From Thalassobacterium maritimum (GTDB taxonomy: Bacteria; Verrucomicrobiota; Verrucomicrobiia; Opitutales; Coraliomargaritaceae), in assembly GCF_031127805.1 (NCBI RefSeq), contig NZ_JARXHW010000006.1, forward strand, positions 83,429-147,428: a DNA stretch of 64,000 bases, read 5' to 3'. The position numbers and the translations under genes are program-made. The notes beneath the pieces are model-generated. The model did not search any database. It was given only the letters and a program-made list of their open reading frames with translations, and was not told the DNA's origin. Of the stretch, positions 52,349-62,227 are shown piece after piece (position 1 is the stretch's first letter; each line of letters opens with the position of its first letter).

Positions 52349-53458
52349 TCACTGCTGCTTAAAAAATAGTGCCACGCTAAAACGAGTGCTGCCATAATTG
52401 ATCATCTTTGCGAAGTCTTCTTTAGCAACGGGTATGTATTGGCAGTCCAACTCGCTGATCGTTAATTTATCTGTGTCCGGATCGTGCAAGTAAAAGCAAA
52501 GTTCATCAAAGGCGGTCACCACCACCCAATGCGGTGCCTTGTCGCCGTTGAGTCGGTAGCTACTGATCATCACCAGCACGAACGCCCCGTTCTTTAATTG
52601 CGACTCAATTTCGGCCACCGAAACTGCCTCGCACCGAATGGGGATCGCCTGCGCCTGACTGCGCTCAAGAAATTGCTCGTGCACCAAATTCAGCACCTCT
52701 TTCTTGTGCGCCGAGCGCACGCCTTCCACGAAAAGCGGATCGGTCTGGCTCATCATAACTTCCGCGGCGAAGCCACGGCGCTTTGCCGCGAGCGCCAGAC
52801 CTAAGGGGTGACAGCCTCCGTGGCCTGATGTCATAAAAATAGTGGTGGCTTCACGCCAAAGATCGAGTTCGAGACTTTGGTTCAATACAGTCGTAGGCTC
52901 AATGGCTGCCATCACCATCATCAGTGATGCGGGTCCGCAAGTGAAGGCGGTATGCTGCCCATACCAAGGCACGAAGCTCTCCTCACGCACGCGCTCTGGA
53001 TAGCGAATGCGCTTTTGCATACGCAAGGCATCGCTATGATCTTCGTAATAATCAAGAAACTCGCCAAACACGCGATAGCCCAAACGCTGATACAGCTGCA
53101 CGGCAGCGAGATTTTGCTTGGCCACCTCCAGCCGCATAAAGAGTCGATCTTCTTCCACTGCTGCGGCTTCGAGGGCCAGCATCAATGCACTGGCATGCCC
53201 CTGCCCGCGCGCCTCGGGGTGCAAGGCGATCGAATAGAGCCGCGCCAGGCGTGTGCCTTTATGCAATAAAACGAGGCCGTAACCATAGACGACCTGGTCC
53301 CACTCCAGCACTAAGAAGATACAATTCTCGCCTTTGATCCAACGCTGAAAGGAGCGTCGGCTCAATCGATCCGAAGTAAAGCAGACCGCCTCAATCTCCA
53401 GCAAACGTTCGATATCCTCTGCCTGCACACAACGAAAACGACGCTCACTCACGTCCAC
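52349..53458 (-). CDS. GNAT acetyltransferase / C39-like peptidase fusion (DUF3335 type)
   Basis: A 369-aa cytoplasmic fusion, probable GTG start at 53458. Residues about 8-150 are a GNAT domain (IALHPEARGQGHASALMLAL with the acetyl-CoA loop at 84-89, NLAAVQLYQRLGYRV). Residues about 160-365 are a papain-like C39-type peptidase domain: GQHTAFTCGPASLMMVM with Cys174, PHWVVVTAFDE with His309 and LHDPDTD with Asp325 as the plausible triad. It overlaps the end of the upstream RimK-type gene by 14 bases, so translation is coupled. Comparative genomics has linked such peptidase/GNAT fusions to ATP-grasp ligases as amidoligase systems for peptide or metabolite modification; no product is known to me. 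Confidence 0.87.
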   Translation of the reverse strand: MDVSERRFRCVQAEDIERLLEIEAVCFTSDRLSRRSFQRWIKGENCIFLVLEWDQVVYGYGLVLLHKGTRLARLYSIALHPEARGQGHASALMLALEAAAVEEDRLFMRLEVAKQNLAAVQLYQRLGYRVFGEFLDYYEDHSDALRMQKRIRYPERVREESFVPWYGQHTAFTCGPASLMMVMAAIEPTTVLNQSLELDLWREATTIFMTSGHGGCHPLGLALAAKRRGFAAEVMMSQTDPLFVEGVRSAHKKEVLNLVHEQFLERSQAQAIPIRCEAVSVAEIESQLKNGAFVLVMISSYRLNGDKAPHWVVVTAFDELCFYLHDPDTDKLTISELDCQYIPVAKEDFAKMINYGSTRFSVALFFKQQ

Positions 53459-54899
53459 GCCGCTCCAAGCGATCTACGAACTCCTGCATGATCATCATGT
53501 AAAGTTCGTCGCCCAAGTAGGCATCTTCCACGCTGTGATCAATGCTCGGGTTGTCGTTCACCTCGATCACATAGATCTGGTTGCCCTTTTGCTTGAGATC
53601 GACTCCATACAGGCCGTTGCCAATGATCGCGCTAGCCTTGAGTGCCGCGTCCAACACCGGCTTCGGTGCTTCAAAGGTAGGGATGGTATCAAAGCCGCCG
53701 GACTTGCCGGACTTTCGGCTCGATGCATGGTTATAAATTTGCCAATGGTCGCGTGCCATAAAGTATTTACAGGCATAGATGGCCCGGCCATTGAGCACAC
53801 CGATGCGCCAATCAAAATCGGTGTAGATGTATTCCTGCACCAAAGCTAATGCCGACTCTTTAAGCATTAATCCCAACTTCTCTTTGAGCTCGTCGCGGTT
53901 GCCGACTTTATACACGCCGATCGAAAATGAACTCTCTGGCATTTTGAGCACCACGGGATAATCAAAATGGGCCTCAATGCGATCGAGCTCCAGCGCCTCG
54001 GCATTGGCCACCACTAAAGTGCGGGGCGCACTGACCTTATTATAACTGAACGCATCCTGTAAAAAGATCTTGTTGCAGCAGCGCATGATTGAAGTCGCAT
54101 CATCGATCACCACCAAGCCTTCCATTTCCCCCTTGCGCGAAAGTCGGTAGGTGGGGTGGTCGATACTGGTCGTCTCTCGGATAAAGAGCGCATCGTATTG
54201 CGAGAGATGCTTCAGCTCATCTGAACGCACCAACTCTGCGGCGATGCCGACCTTGGCAGCTGCTTTGACAAAGCGCTTAATCGCTTCAGCATCACTCGGC
54301 GCATTGGCCTCATCCGGATTGTGCAAAATAGCCATGTCCCAGCGATGCTTATTCTTATGGCTAGGATTGCGCCACACTTGCTCGGTAAAGATCCGCAGCC
54401 GCTCATAGAAGGTCTCGCGCTCCGCAGTATTGAGCACGGATAAATTATCACGCTCGACCGAAAGTTCCAAGCCATGCGCACCACGGCTCAGGCTAGCCCG
54501 CAAGAGCGGCGCCGCATAGCGCTCAAAGACCGCACGCGCCACTTTTTTCCACTCCTCACGCTCCGTCCAACCAAAATAGATATTGAGCACGACCGGCACC
54601 TCCATGTCCGCACTCAACTTTGGGAGCAAGGGCTGCAAACGATGCTCTTCACCGCCATCTTGATAACGAAGATCATTGATGGTATTGACACTGGGCAACA
54701 CCCTGTGTTTGCGCGACTCCGCCAGCAGCGAGCAATAATAGCCCCGGCTTAAATAGTGCTCGGTATCGCACAAATTGATAATGCGCGTGCGCGGCTCTCC
54801 CAGCTTCGGATAATCTGAGAGATACTGCTCAAACGTGATCACATTGAGATCTAACGGAGGCGTCTCCGTTTGATCAGTCACAACTAAGGTCTTATACAT
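53445..54899 (-). CDS. RimK-like ATP-grasp ligase with N-terminal extension
   Basis: A 484-aa protein. Residues about 1-190 form an extension typical of a long RimK-like group (RIINLCDTEHYLSRGYYCSL, VLNIYFGWTEREEWKKV). The ATP-grasp part (about 270-480) has LQDAFSYNKVSAPRTLVV, YPVVLKMPESSFSIGVYKV, LVQEYIYTDFDWRIGVLNGR, GLYGVDLKQKGNQIYVIEVN and NDNPSIDHSVED with Mg ligands. It should form amide bonds, as RimK does in adding glutamate. With the GNAT/C39 fusion downstream it forms a two-gene unit, possibly making and trimming a peptide or modifying a protein end. The real substrate is unknown. Promoter region is 54900-55015. Confidence 0.88.
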   Translation of the reverse strand: MYKTLVVTDQTETPPLDLNVITFEQYLSDYPKLGEPRTRIINLCDTEHYLSRGYYCSLLAESRKHRVLPSVNTINDLRYQDGGEEHRLQPLLPKLSADMEVPVVLNIYFGWTEREEWKKVARAVFERYAAPLLRASLSRGAHGLELSVERDNLSVLNTAERETFYERLRIFTEQVWRNPSHKNKHRWDMAILHNPDEANAPSDAEAIKRFVKAAAKVGIAAELVRSDELKHLSQYDALFIRETTSIDHPTYRLSRKGEMEGLVVIDDATSIMRCCNKIFLQDAFSYNKVSAPRTLVVANAEALELDRIEAHFDYPVVLKMPESSFSIGVYKVGNRDELKEKLGLMLKESALALVQEYIYTDFDWRIGVLNGRAIYACKYFMARDHWQIYNHASSRKSGKSGGFDTIPTFEAPKPVLDAALKASAIIGNGLYGVDLKQKGNQIYVIEVNDNPSIDHSVEDAYLGDELYMMIMQEFVDRLERRGRE

Positions 54900-55015
54900 T
54901 GAATGATACCGCAGACGATCAAATCGGATCCATCATTTTGGTCCGTTTGCTATGAGCCTTTTTTAGAAAAAGTCACTCTTAATCGACGGCAAATATGCAC
55001 AAGTATCTACACTGC

Positions 55016-55141
55016 TAGCGACGCGATGCCAATCGCGTCTCCCCGGCCCGCACCAGACGTCGCTAGCGCGACATCGCTACCCAAAAAAAGTCACGCCACC
55101 ACCGACCACTGGTAGCGACGCGATGCCAATCGCGTCTCCCC
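55016..55141. repeat. Two copies of a 29-bp palindromic repeat and an inverted sibling
   Basis: TAGCGACGCGATGCCAATCG... at 55016-55044 is repeated exactly at 55113-55141. Each copy contains the hairpin GACGCGATgccaATCGCGTC. Between them CGTCGCTAGCGCGACATCGC (55059-55078) is a related element in inverse orientation. The segment AGTCACGCCAyCACCG occurs both between the copies (about 55089) and across the stop of the next gene (about 55146). Confidence 0.8.
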
Positions 55142-55147
55142 CAGAAG

Positions 55148-56365
55148 TCACGCCATCACCGGCCCAGCCGCGGCACTCTGCCCCGCCACGTTCCCGGTTA
55201 CGAAGCAACCTTGTATCAAGAATCCTCCAGTGGGCGCTTCCCAATCAATCATTTCTCCCGCGCAATAGACGCCGGGCAATTGCTTGAGCATCAGTTGCGC
55301 ATCCAACTCCGACCAAGCCACCCCCCCGGCGGTGGAAATGGCCTCGGCGATTGGACGCGCTTGCGTCAATGGAATCCGACAACACTTGGCCGCTTGAGCC
55401 AAAGAAGCTGCATCGTGAAACTCACCGTAATACTGACGGAGAATCGCACAGGCGGTCTCATTTAATTTCCAACGCAGGCCGGCCTCTTTATAAAAATTGC
55501 GACGCGCGGACTCCATTTTTGCAATGAGCCGCGCTTCAGTAAATGTCGGCTTAAAATCGATTTCGATGACGGGCGAAGCCATCCGACGCAACTCTCTGCC
55601 TAAAGTATACAGAGGAGTGCCCTCAAAACCGTAACGCGTGGCCACCAACTCACCGGTCAGCGTGCGCCCATTCGCACTCAGCTTCAGATTCTGCAGTGGC
55701 TTGCCTTCTATCTGTGCACGCGTCTCAGGACTCCAGTCACACTCCCAACCGCAATTTGCGGCTGCGAAGGGCACCACTTCCACACCTTGCGCCTCCAAAA
55801 TGGAGACCCAACTGCCAGTAGATCCGGTCTGCGGCCATGAGGCACCGCCCATGGCGAGGACGACCGCATCGAATCTTGCCTGCACGGGCTGATCCCCCTG
55901 CAGACAGTCGATTTGAATCCGACCGTCGGACTGTTTCGCTAGCCCCGTCCATTGATGTTTCATGCGAAACACCACGCCCAATTCGCGCAAGCGCAGGACC
56001 CAGCGGCGCAATAGAGGCGCCGCCTTCTTTGAAAAAGGAAAAACCTTACCACTCGATGCCGCAAAAGTGTCCACTCCGAGTTCGGCGGCCCAATCACTCA
56101 AATGATAATTGTCAAAATCCTTCAGGTATTCCCGCCAACGCTCGACTGGAAAATCACGTCCGGAATACTGGGCCAGAAATGTCTCAAAATCGGCACTATT
56201 GGTCAGATTCAGACCACTGCGCCCGGCCACTAAGAATTTACGCCCCACTGAAGGCTTGGCGTCAAAGACTGTGACCGCAGCTCCACGACGCGCAGCCACT
56301 TCTGCTGCCCGCAAGCCTGCAGGTCCGCCGCCAATAATTGCAATTTCACGCCTCGAGTTGTCCAT
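55148..56365 (-). CDS. HI0933/BaiN-like flavoprotein
   Basis: A 405-aa FAD-dependent protein, start at 56365 (MDNSRREIAIIGGGPAGLRA); the frame reaches 56401 but family likeness begins here. The dinucleotide fold is followed by VTVFDAKPSVGRKFLVAGRS and GLNLTNS, with FPFSKKAAPLLRRWVLRLRE, AVVLAMGGASWPQTGSTG and the C-terminal GVYCAGEMIDWEAPTGGFLI typical of HI0933-type NAD(P)/FAD oxidoreductases. The reaction of this subfamily is not known with certainty. Its last codons run into a repeat: the end reads AAGPVMA and the same DNA motif is present 57 bases downstream. Confidence 0.88.
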   Translation of the reverse strand: MDNSRREIAIIGGGPAGLRAAEVAARRGAAVTVFDAKPSVGRKFLVAGRSGLNLTNSADFETFLAQYSGRDFPVERWREYLKDFDNYHLSDWAAELGVDTFAASSGKVFPFSKKAAPLLRRWVLRLRELGVVFRMKHQWTGLAKQSDGRIQIDCLQGDQPVQARFDAVVLAMGGASWPQTGSTGSWVSILEAQGVEVVPFAAANCGWECDWSPETRAQIEGKPLQNLKLSANGRTLTGELVATRYGFEGTPLYTLGRELRRMASPVIEIDFKPTFTEARLIAKMESARRNFYKEAGLRWKLNETACAILRQYYGEFHDAASLAQAAKCCRIPLTQARPIAEAISTAGGVAWSELDAQLMLKQLPGVYCAGEMIDWEAPTGGFLIQGCFVTGNVAGQSAAAGPVMA

Positions 56366-56425
56366 ACGGCTCAAAGCAAGGTAGATCGCACGGACTCGCA
56401 ATGTAATTCCGCAGGTCCTTTCGAG

Positions 56426-56989
56426 TCATTCTTCCGCTCGCACAGGAGGCGCAACAGGCCGAATGTTACCTTTAAAAATACGACGATAAATCTTATTTTT
56501 CGGCTGCTTTAACTGCAAGATATCGAAGTTTTTATCTTTAACATAATACGGTCCATAACGATACGCCGCCGCTAATAAGGGGTACGTAAAGTTATCATGC
56601 TTTTGTAAAAAGTCCCGACAGAATGCGAGATAATCGATGCCCACACGCACATTGGTGCGCCAATCCCAAGCATGACGGTAGGATTCATCACTCACCTCGC
56701 GCCATGCCGGCTTAGTCAATTGCATGATCCCGCGAGCCACGGAACTGCGCGCATGTGCATTTAAACTGCTTTCTGCCCAAGCAATCGCATACACAAACTC
56801 AGGGTCTAAACCTTGCTGTGGGGCAATCTCCTCCACGTAGCTCCACATGAGCTCCGGAGAAACCTTCTCCGGCCGATTGACGATCTTACGAGTGAGCGAA
56901 AAGGCCAGAATCCCCACCACGATCCCCAACACCACTGCGAGTCGAATTAACAAACGCTCGTTTCGTCGGTAACTGTGATCGATTGGCAT
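56426..56989 (-). CDS. Lytic transglycosylase (SLT/MltC-like domain)
   Basis: A 187-aa inner-membrane or periplasmic enzyme with one N-terminal membrane helix (about residues 15-33, IRLAVVLGIVVGILAFSL). The lysozyme-like SLT domain has AIAWAESSLNAHARSSVARG with catalytic Glu73, GIMQLTKPAW and LAAAYRYGPYYV. It cuts the peptidoglycan backbone, forming 1,6-anhydro-MurNAc. The helix is not followed by a signal cleavage site, so it is probably anchored with the catalytic domain outside. Short for the family: only the catalytic domain and a basic tail are present. Confidence 0.9.
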   Translation of the reverse strand: MPIDHSYRRNERLLIRLAVVLGIVVGILAFSLTRKIVNRPEKVSPELMWSYVEEIAPQQGLDPEFVYAIAWAESSLNAHARSSVARGIMQLTKPAWREVSDESYRHAWDWRTNVRVGIDYLAFCRDFLQKHDNFTYPLLAAAYRYGPYYVKDKNFDILQLKQPKNKIYRRIFKGNIRPVAPPVRAEE

Positions 56990-57055
56990 GAGCAGAATTA
57001 AACATCAGATCCAAGCAATGGCAATACCTAGCGCTAAAGCACTGAAATATTCCCC

Positions 57056-57168
57056 GCCCCGGTTTTGAAAACCGAGGTTACAGCGCCCCGGTTCAGAGAA
57101 CCGAGGATACAGCGCCCGGTTCTGAGAACCGAAGATACAGCGCCCCGGTTCTGAGAACCGAGGATACC
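57056..57168 (+). repeat. Four-unit tandem array of the GCCCC-hairpin-GAGGATAC repeat
   Basis: Units start at 57056, 57085, 57114 and 57142 (period 28-29). Each has GCCCC or GCCC, stem GGTT, a loop (TTGAA, CAGAG or CTGAG), stem AACC and then GAGGATAC or a one-base variant. Units abut with only GC between them, so there are no spacers. It fills most of the 210-base gap between the genes at 56989 and 57200. Confidence 0.88.
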
Positions 57169-57199
57169 GGATAAGGCCAGCGCGAGGGCCCGCTTAGGC

Positions 57200-58039
57200 T
57201 TAGGGTGCTTTAAATCGACGTGACGACAGGAGTGGGTTGCGAGTTTCTTTGGGGCGAGACATGTTTAAGCCAGGGCGATACGACATCACGTCTTTAAATT
57301 CTTCTGGTAATTCAGACTTCGCCCTGAGTTCACGTAATTTCCCCTTGAAACAATAACGCACGATGGTCTCCGAGGAATGTAACATCATGCGTTTGGTTTG
57401 AACTTTAATCGCAATCTCCTTATTAAAGCTGAAATTTCCGTAGGTACGATCACCTACAATCGGTAAACCACGCTTTTTACACTGAACACGTAATTGGTGT
57501 GTCCGCCCCGTCAGTGGCATCAATTTGACAAGAGATACTGGAAAGCCTCCAGTGGGTGATTTAATGGTTTGATAGCGTGTCTTAGCTGGAATGATCTGCG
57601 GACGGCTGTGAGCACCACTACTATTTTGCGACACTTTTTTAAGTTGATCGGACCAAGCCCCGGAGGGCACCTGCGGACGCCCGCGCACTAGAGCATAGTA
57701 GATTTTAGTCACTCTATGAGTTGAAAATTCTTTTTTAATCACAGCAGTGATTTCTGCATTCAAACCCAACAAAATCACGCCCGAGGTGGGCGAATCGAGC
57801 CGATTGATCAACCAAACGCGACGCACCTCCCCTGAATTGTCCGTCCAAGTGTAGCACTCTTCTTCTAAATCATAATCCGCAACTAGTAGCGAACGCTCGT
57901 TATCTTCCGGCTGATTGGGGTGAGACATCATCCCATGAGGCTTTTCTAATGCAATCAGCCCATCTTCATTGTGCGCAAGCAGGCTCACTCCGTCATTAAG
58001 GGGAAGTTGGTCTAGCAATGTGTTCATTAAGTCTGGCAT
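57200..58039 (-). CDS. RluA-family pseudouridine synthase
   Basis: A 279-aa protein from the ATG at 58039 (MPDLMNTLLDQLP); a GTG at 58063 is an alternative. The catalytic motif INRLDSPTSGVILL (Asp82) is intact, with LIALEKPHGMMSHP, TKIYYALVRG, and LVKLMPLTGRTHQLRVQC with GDRTYGNF. It isomerises uridine in rRNA or tRNA. There is no N-terminal S4 domain, as in RluA/TruC-like short forms. A C-terminal basic tail of about 40 residues is extra. Confidence 0.9.
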   Translation of the reverse strand: MPDLMNTLLDQLPLNDGVSLLAHNEDGLIALEKPHGMMSHPNQPEDNERSLLVADYDLEEECYTWTDNSGEVRRVWLINRLDSPTSGVILLGLNAEITAVIKKEFSTHRVTKIYYALVRGRPQVPSGAWSDQLKKVSQNSSGAHSRPQIIPAKTRYQTIKSPTGGFPVSLVKLMPLTGRTHQLRVQCKKRGLPIVGDRTYGNFSFNKEIAIKVQTKRMMLHSSETIVRYCFKGKLRELRAKSELPEEFKDVMSYRPGLNMSRPKETRNPLLSSRRFKAP

Positions 58040-58114
58040 TTCTATTTTAGTATACAATCTCACTGTTTAGAGGAAAAGCTCAACACATAATCGCATACGT
58101 AAATAAAATGTAAA

Positions 58115-59239
58115 TTACCGATAATGAAAAGTTACATGCAGTGTTCGCTCTTGCCCAAACACTTTGACCATTTCTTGCGTCCAGGGACGAAAAGGTGAAC
58201 GCTTGGTGATTGCGGTCTCACAAATGAAAGTGGCGATCTCGCTGGCGGTGGTTCGCACGGCTTTCACATCTGTCACACGGCCATCTGCATGCAGCGTAAA
58301 GCGCACCTGCACGCTGGTAGCCGTATCGATCGGCTGGAAGAACTCGATTTCCTGATACCAGCCCGTTTGAATCGCGGCATAAAATTGCTGCTCATACTCC
58401 CCGAATTCACTAAAGGTCGCATCTTGCGCAATCACACCGCGCCTGCGAGCGGAGCCTTGCGAACGCATCAGTGGCCCCGTGATCAATTCAGGTGCCAAAC
58501 GCGGGCGTGCGCGGGGTTTCGGCTGCGCTTCGACGGCCCCCCCCGCTCCATCCCCCGGGGTTTGTTGCGACTGTTCGAGACTTGGCTGAGGGCGATACAC
58601 ATCGATCGGAGCCTCTGGATCGGGGTTTTCAAATACTTCCTGCGCTTCCCCTGCGAAGTCGCTACGACTGCCGGGCCCTTCCTCGGTCACAGGATCTTGT
58701 TGTATGAACGCCGGCGCCGGCATGGGCTGTGTGGGCTTGGGGGGGGCCAACTCCTGAGGCTGTCCTAATTTCCCTCCTTGATCGCCCTCGCCTTCACCCG
58801 CGCGTGCATGGGGCGCATATACTCCGGGCTCAATAGGCGGCGAGGGCTCTAAAGTGCCTTGCACTATTTTTTGAGAATCTTCCTCTCCCTCGACATGGGG
58901 CTTGTTGAGTGCATCCGACAAGGGGCTGTCATCGGCTGCCTGTTGACTGCGATAAGAATATTGATCCGTGCGATCGGGCTCATTTTCCGGCGCCTCGGGG
59001 TTTGCTTCGACGTAGTGCGGCTCGACTGGCTCGACCAAGCTGATTTCATAGACCTCGTCAGCCGCGGCCTCTTCGCCACTGCCGGACTGCAGCGGCATCA
59101 ACTCCTCTGGCACGACAAGCACCACTCCTAGGTGAACGAGGAGTGTCGCCAAGACCGCAACCCAAGTCACCCATCGAGGCTCGCGAACATCGAGGCTGAA
59201 TGGATTCGCACTACTAGGCTCTATGGCAGGATCGGGCAC
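58115..59239 (-). CDS. TonB-like energy transducer
   Basis: A 374-aa protein with a GTG start. A short cytoplasmic part is followed by one membrane helix (about residues 23-44, WVTWVAVLATLLVHLGVVLV), a long Pro/Glu/Gln-rich linker (about 50-270), and a C-terminal domain (about 285-374). That domain ends VQVRFTLHADGRVTDVKAVR, with RSPFRPW near the end, like TonB/TolA C-terminal domains. It probably couples the proton motive force to outer-membrane transport. ExbB/ExbD genes are not in the window. TolA-like function is an alternative. The gene follows maf by 25 bases on the same strand. Confidence 0.75.
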   Translation of the reverse strand: MPDPAIEPSSANPFSLDVREPRWVTWVAVLATLLVHLGVVLVVPEELMPLQSGSGEEAAADEVYEISLVEPVEPHYVEANPEAPENEPDRTDQYSYRSQQAADDSPLSDALNKPHVEGEEDSQKIVQGTLEPSPPIEPGVYAPHARAGEGEGDQGGKLGQPQELAPPKPTQPMPAPAFIQQDPVTEEGPGSRSDFAGEAQEVFENPDPEAPIDVYRPQPSLEQSQQTPGDGAGGAVEAQPKPRARPRLAPELITGPLMRSQGSARRRGVIAQDATFSEFGEYEQQFYAAIQTGWYQEIEFFQPIDTATSVQVRFTLHADGRVTDVKAVRTTASEIATFICETAITKRSPFRPWTQEMVKVFGQERTLHVTFHYR

Positions 59240-59264
59240 AATTTGTCTTCACGATAAAATGCTC

Positions 59265-59855
59265 TTAGTTCCAAAAATCAAAACCTAGTTCCCGTAAAGT
59301 TTGTTCAAGGGCCTGAATTGGCAGGCCCATGACATTTTCCACCGAACCTTCCACATGCTCTATAATCAACTCACGACCTTCTTGTATGCCATAGGCACCC
59401 GCCTTGTCCAATGGGTTGACTCGTGCAAAATACTGATCGATCCGCGCGTCGTCCAACTGCTGAAAGCGCACATCGCTGCGCTCCACAAAAGTATGCGCCA
59501 GCCCACCTGCCTGCCAGTAGAGTGACACCGCGGTATAAACGGTGTGCGTGCGACCCGACAGCATCTGCAGCATTCGCCGCGCATCCGCCAGATCGACCGG
59601 CTTGCTGAGCACATGCGCATCCCAAGCCACCGTGGTGTCGGAGCCGAGCACCAAAGCCTCAGGCTCCAGCTCCGAGAGCGTGGACGCCTTGAGTTTAGCA
59701 TTTTCCAGCACCATCACTTCAGGCCCTTGGCTACCGGAATCATCTTCCTCCACATGAGTGGGCCGGATTTCGAAGCGTAGCCCCATGCGCTGCATCAGCT
59801 CTGCACGCCGCGGCGAAGCGGAGGCTAAATAAAAGTGTGTAGGAAGCTCAGCCAT
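59265..59855 (-). CDS. maf: Maf-like nucleotide pyrophosphatase
   Basis: A 196-aa protein with the N-terminal YLASASPRRAELMQRMGL, ALVLGSDTTVAWDAHVLSKP, LSGRTHTVYTAVSL and NPLDKAGAYGIQE motifs of the Maf/HAM1-like family. Such enzymes hydrolyse dTTP, UTP or modified nucleotides to monophosphates and affect septum formation. Length is standard. It starts 6 bases after a short open frame for a 51-aa candidate secreted peptide and is followed by the TonB-like gene. Confidence 0.93.
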   Translation of the reverse strand: MAELPTHFYLASASPRRAELMQRMGLRFEIRPTHVEEDDSGSQGPEVMVLENAKLKASTLSELEPEALVLGSDTTVAWDAHVLSKPVDLADARRMLQMLSGRTHTVYTAVSLYWQAGGLAHTFVERSDVRFQQLDDARIDQYFARVNPLDKAGAYGIQEGRELIIEHVEGSVENVMGLPIQALEQTLRELGFDFWN

Positions 59856-59861
59856 AATTTC

Positions 59862-60017
59862 TTAGTCTAAAACATGTTCAACAGAGCCAATGGAGACACT
59901 CAAATGAATTGGCTCCGACGCAAGCATGCTGCCGCCCACCTGCCCCATCAATGGAACAGAAAATAAACTCAGGCAAAGAGTGAATAGAATGGCGAAAGTC
60001 TTGTCTTCTCTGTACAT
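59862..60017 (-). CDS. Candidate 51-aa secreted peptide upstream of maf
   Basis: The frame from ATG 60017 to TAA 59862 encodes 51 residues. It begins MYREDK, followed by a hydrophobic core (TFAILFTLCLSLFSVPLMGQ) that looks like a signal peptide, and leaves a mature part of about 25-30 residues ending SVSIGSVEHVLD. The stop is 6 bases before the maf start, consistent with cotranslation. No ribosome-binding site is clear, but most genes here also lack one. It is not a family I recognise and could be chance. Confidence 0.42.
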   Translation of the reverse strand: MYREDKTFAILFTLCLSLFSVPLMGQVGGSMLASEPIHLSVSIGSVEHVLD

Positions 60018-60126
60018 TGGAAAATAGTCGTAAATCTTGCAGCTTAAGCAAGTCCGCCTGACTATTCGGGCAAGTCATTTATTTGCAAGTCGCAGTTCAA
60101 ACAATCGTTTCAAATACATTTTACCT

Positions 60127-61770
<1,644 letters not shown>

Positions 61771-61913
61771 GCGCAGTTCAAAGCACCCCGAGGCCCAATC
61801 GAACCCACCAATGGGTCCGCGCATCTACGTAGTGTGTTCGCTCGTGAGCGCCGCGGTATCCACGTTAACGCCCCTTCAATCAACACGACGATTCTCAGAA
61901 ACAGAACGAACGT

Positions 61914-62016
61914 GGGAACGTCCAACATCGAACGTCCAACATCCAATGTTGAATGATTAAGCTCGGGCACGAATCATTCGATGTTCAATGTTGGACGTTC
62001 GACGTTGGACGTTCCC
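61914..62016. repeat. 103-bp near-perfect palindrome with attC-like arms
   Basis: The arm at 61914-61958 (GGGAACGTCCAACATCGAAC...) and the arm at 61972-62016 are inverted copies with a few mismatches, separated by a 13-base loop AAGCTCGGGCACG. Inside, GTCCAAC repeats in the left arm and GTTGGAC in the right; these fit the integron core forms RYYYAAC and GTTRRRY. It lies beyond the 3' end of the integron integrase. Many PVC genomes have similar self-complementary intergenic repeats, so this may be unrelated to the integron. Confidence 0.75.
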
Positions 62017-62064
62017 AGCGTTTCCATGTGTCACAAAACATACTCAGCGCTATTCGGTCGCTTC

Positions 62065-62186
62065 GAACCTTCAATCCCATAGCTTGGGGCCAATCCGTAT
62101 CCTCAATCCTCTGGATTGGGGCCAATCCGTATCCTCAATCCTCCGGATTGGGGCCAATCCGTATCCTCAATCCCATAGCTTGGGGC
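62065..62186 (-). repeat. Four-unit array of the GCCCC-hairpin-GAGGATAC repeat, period 32
   Basis: Units start at 62065, 62097, 62129 and 62161. On the minus strand each reads GCCCC, AATC or AAGC, a five-base loop, GATT, then GAGGATAC (the unit at 62065 varies at its outer end), with GGATTG between units. The two central units differ at one loop base; the outer two share AAGCTATGGGATT. It has no unique spacers. Together with the palindrome it fills most of the 457-base gap between nadE and the integrase gene. Confidence 0.87.
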
Positions 62187-62227
62187 CATCGAGCAAGATG
62201 CCGCACGGCCGCATAGCCCGCACACGA

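Noticed and set aside
57056..57168. CRISPR-like array with a 29-base period
   Set aside because: Units abut without unique spacers, there are no cas genes, and each unit is itself a hairpin shared with single copies elsewhere.
59878..60078. 66-codon minus-strand frame upstream of maf
   Set aside because: It overlaps the 51-aa frame in another phase, has no signal peptide or hydrophobic pattern and is rich in Cys/His/Arg as expected from chance.
62065..62186. CRISPR array or attC series next to intI
   Set aside because: The 32-base units are nearly identical with constant linkers and no unique spacers. They lack RYYYAAC/GTTRRRY cores and match the general intergenic repeat family.
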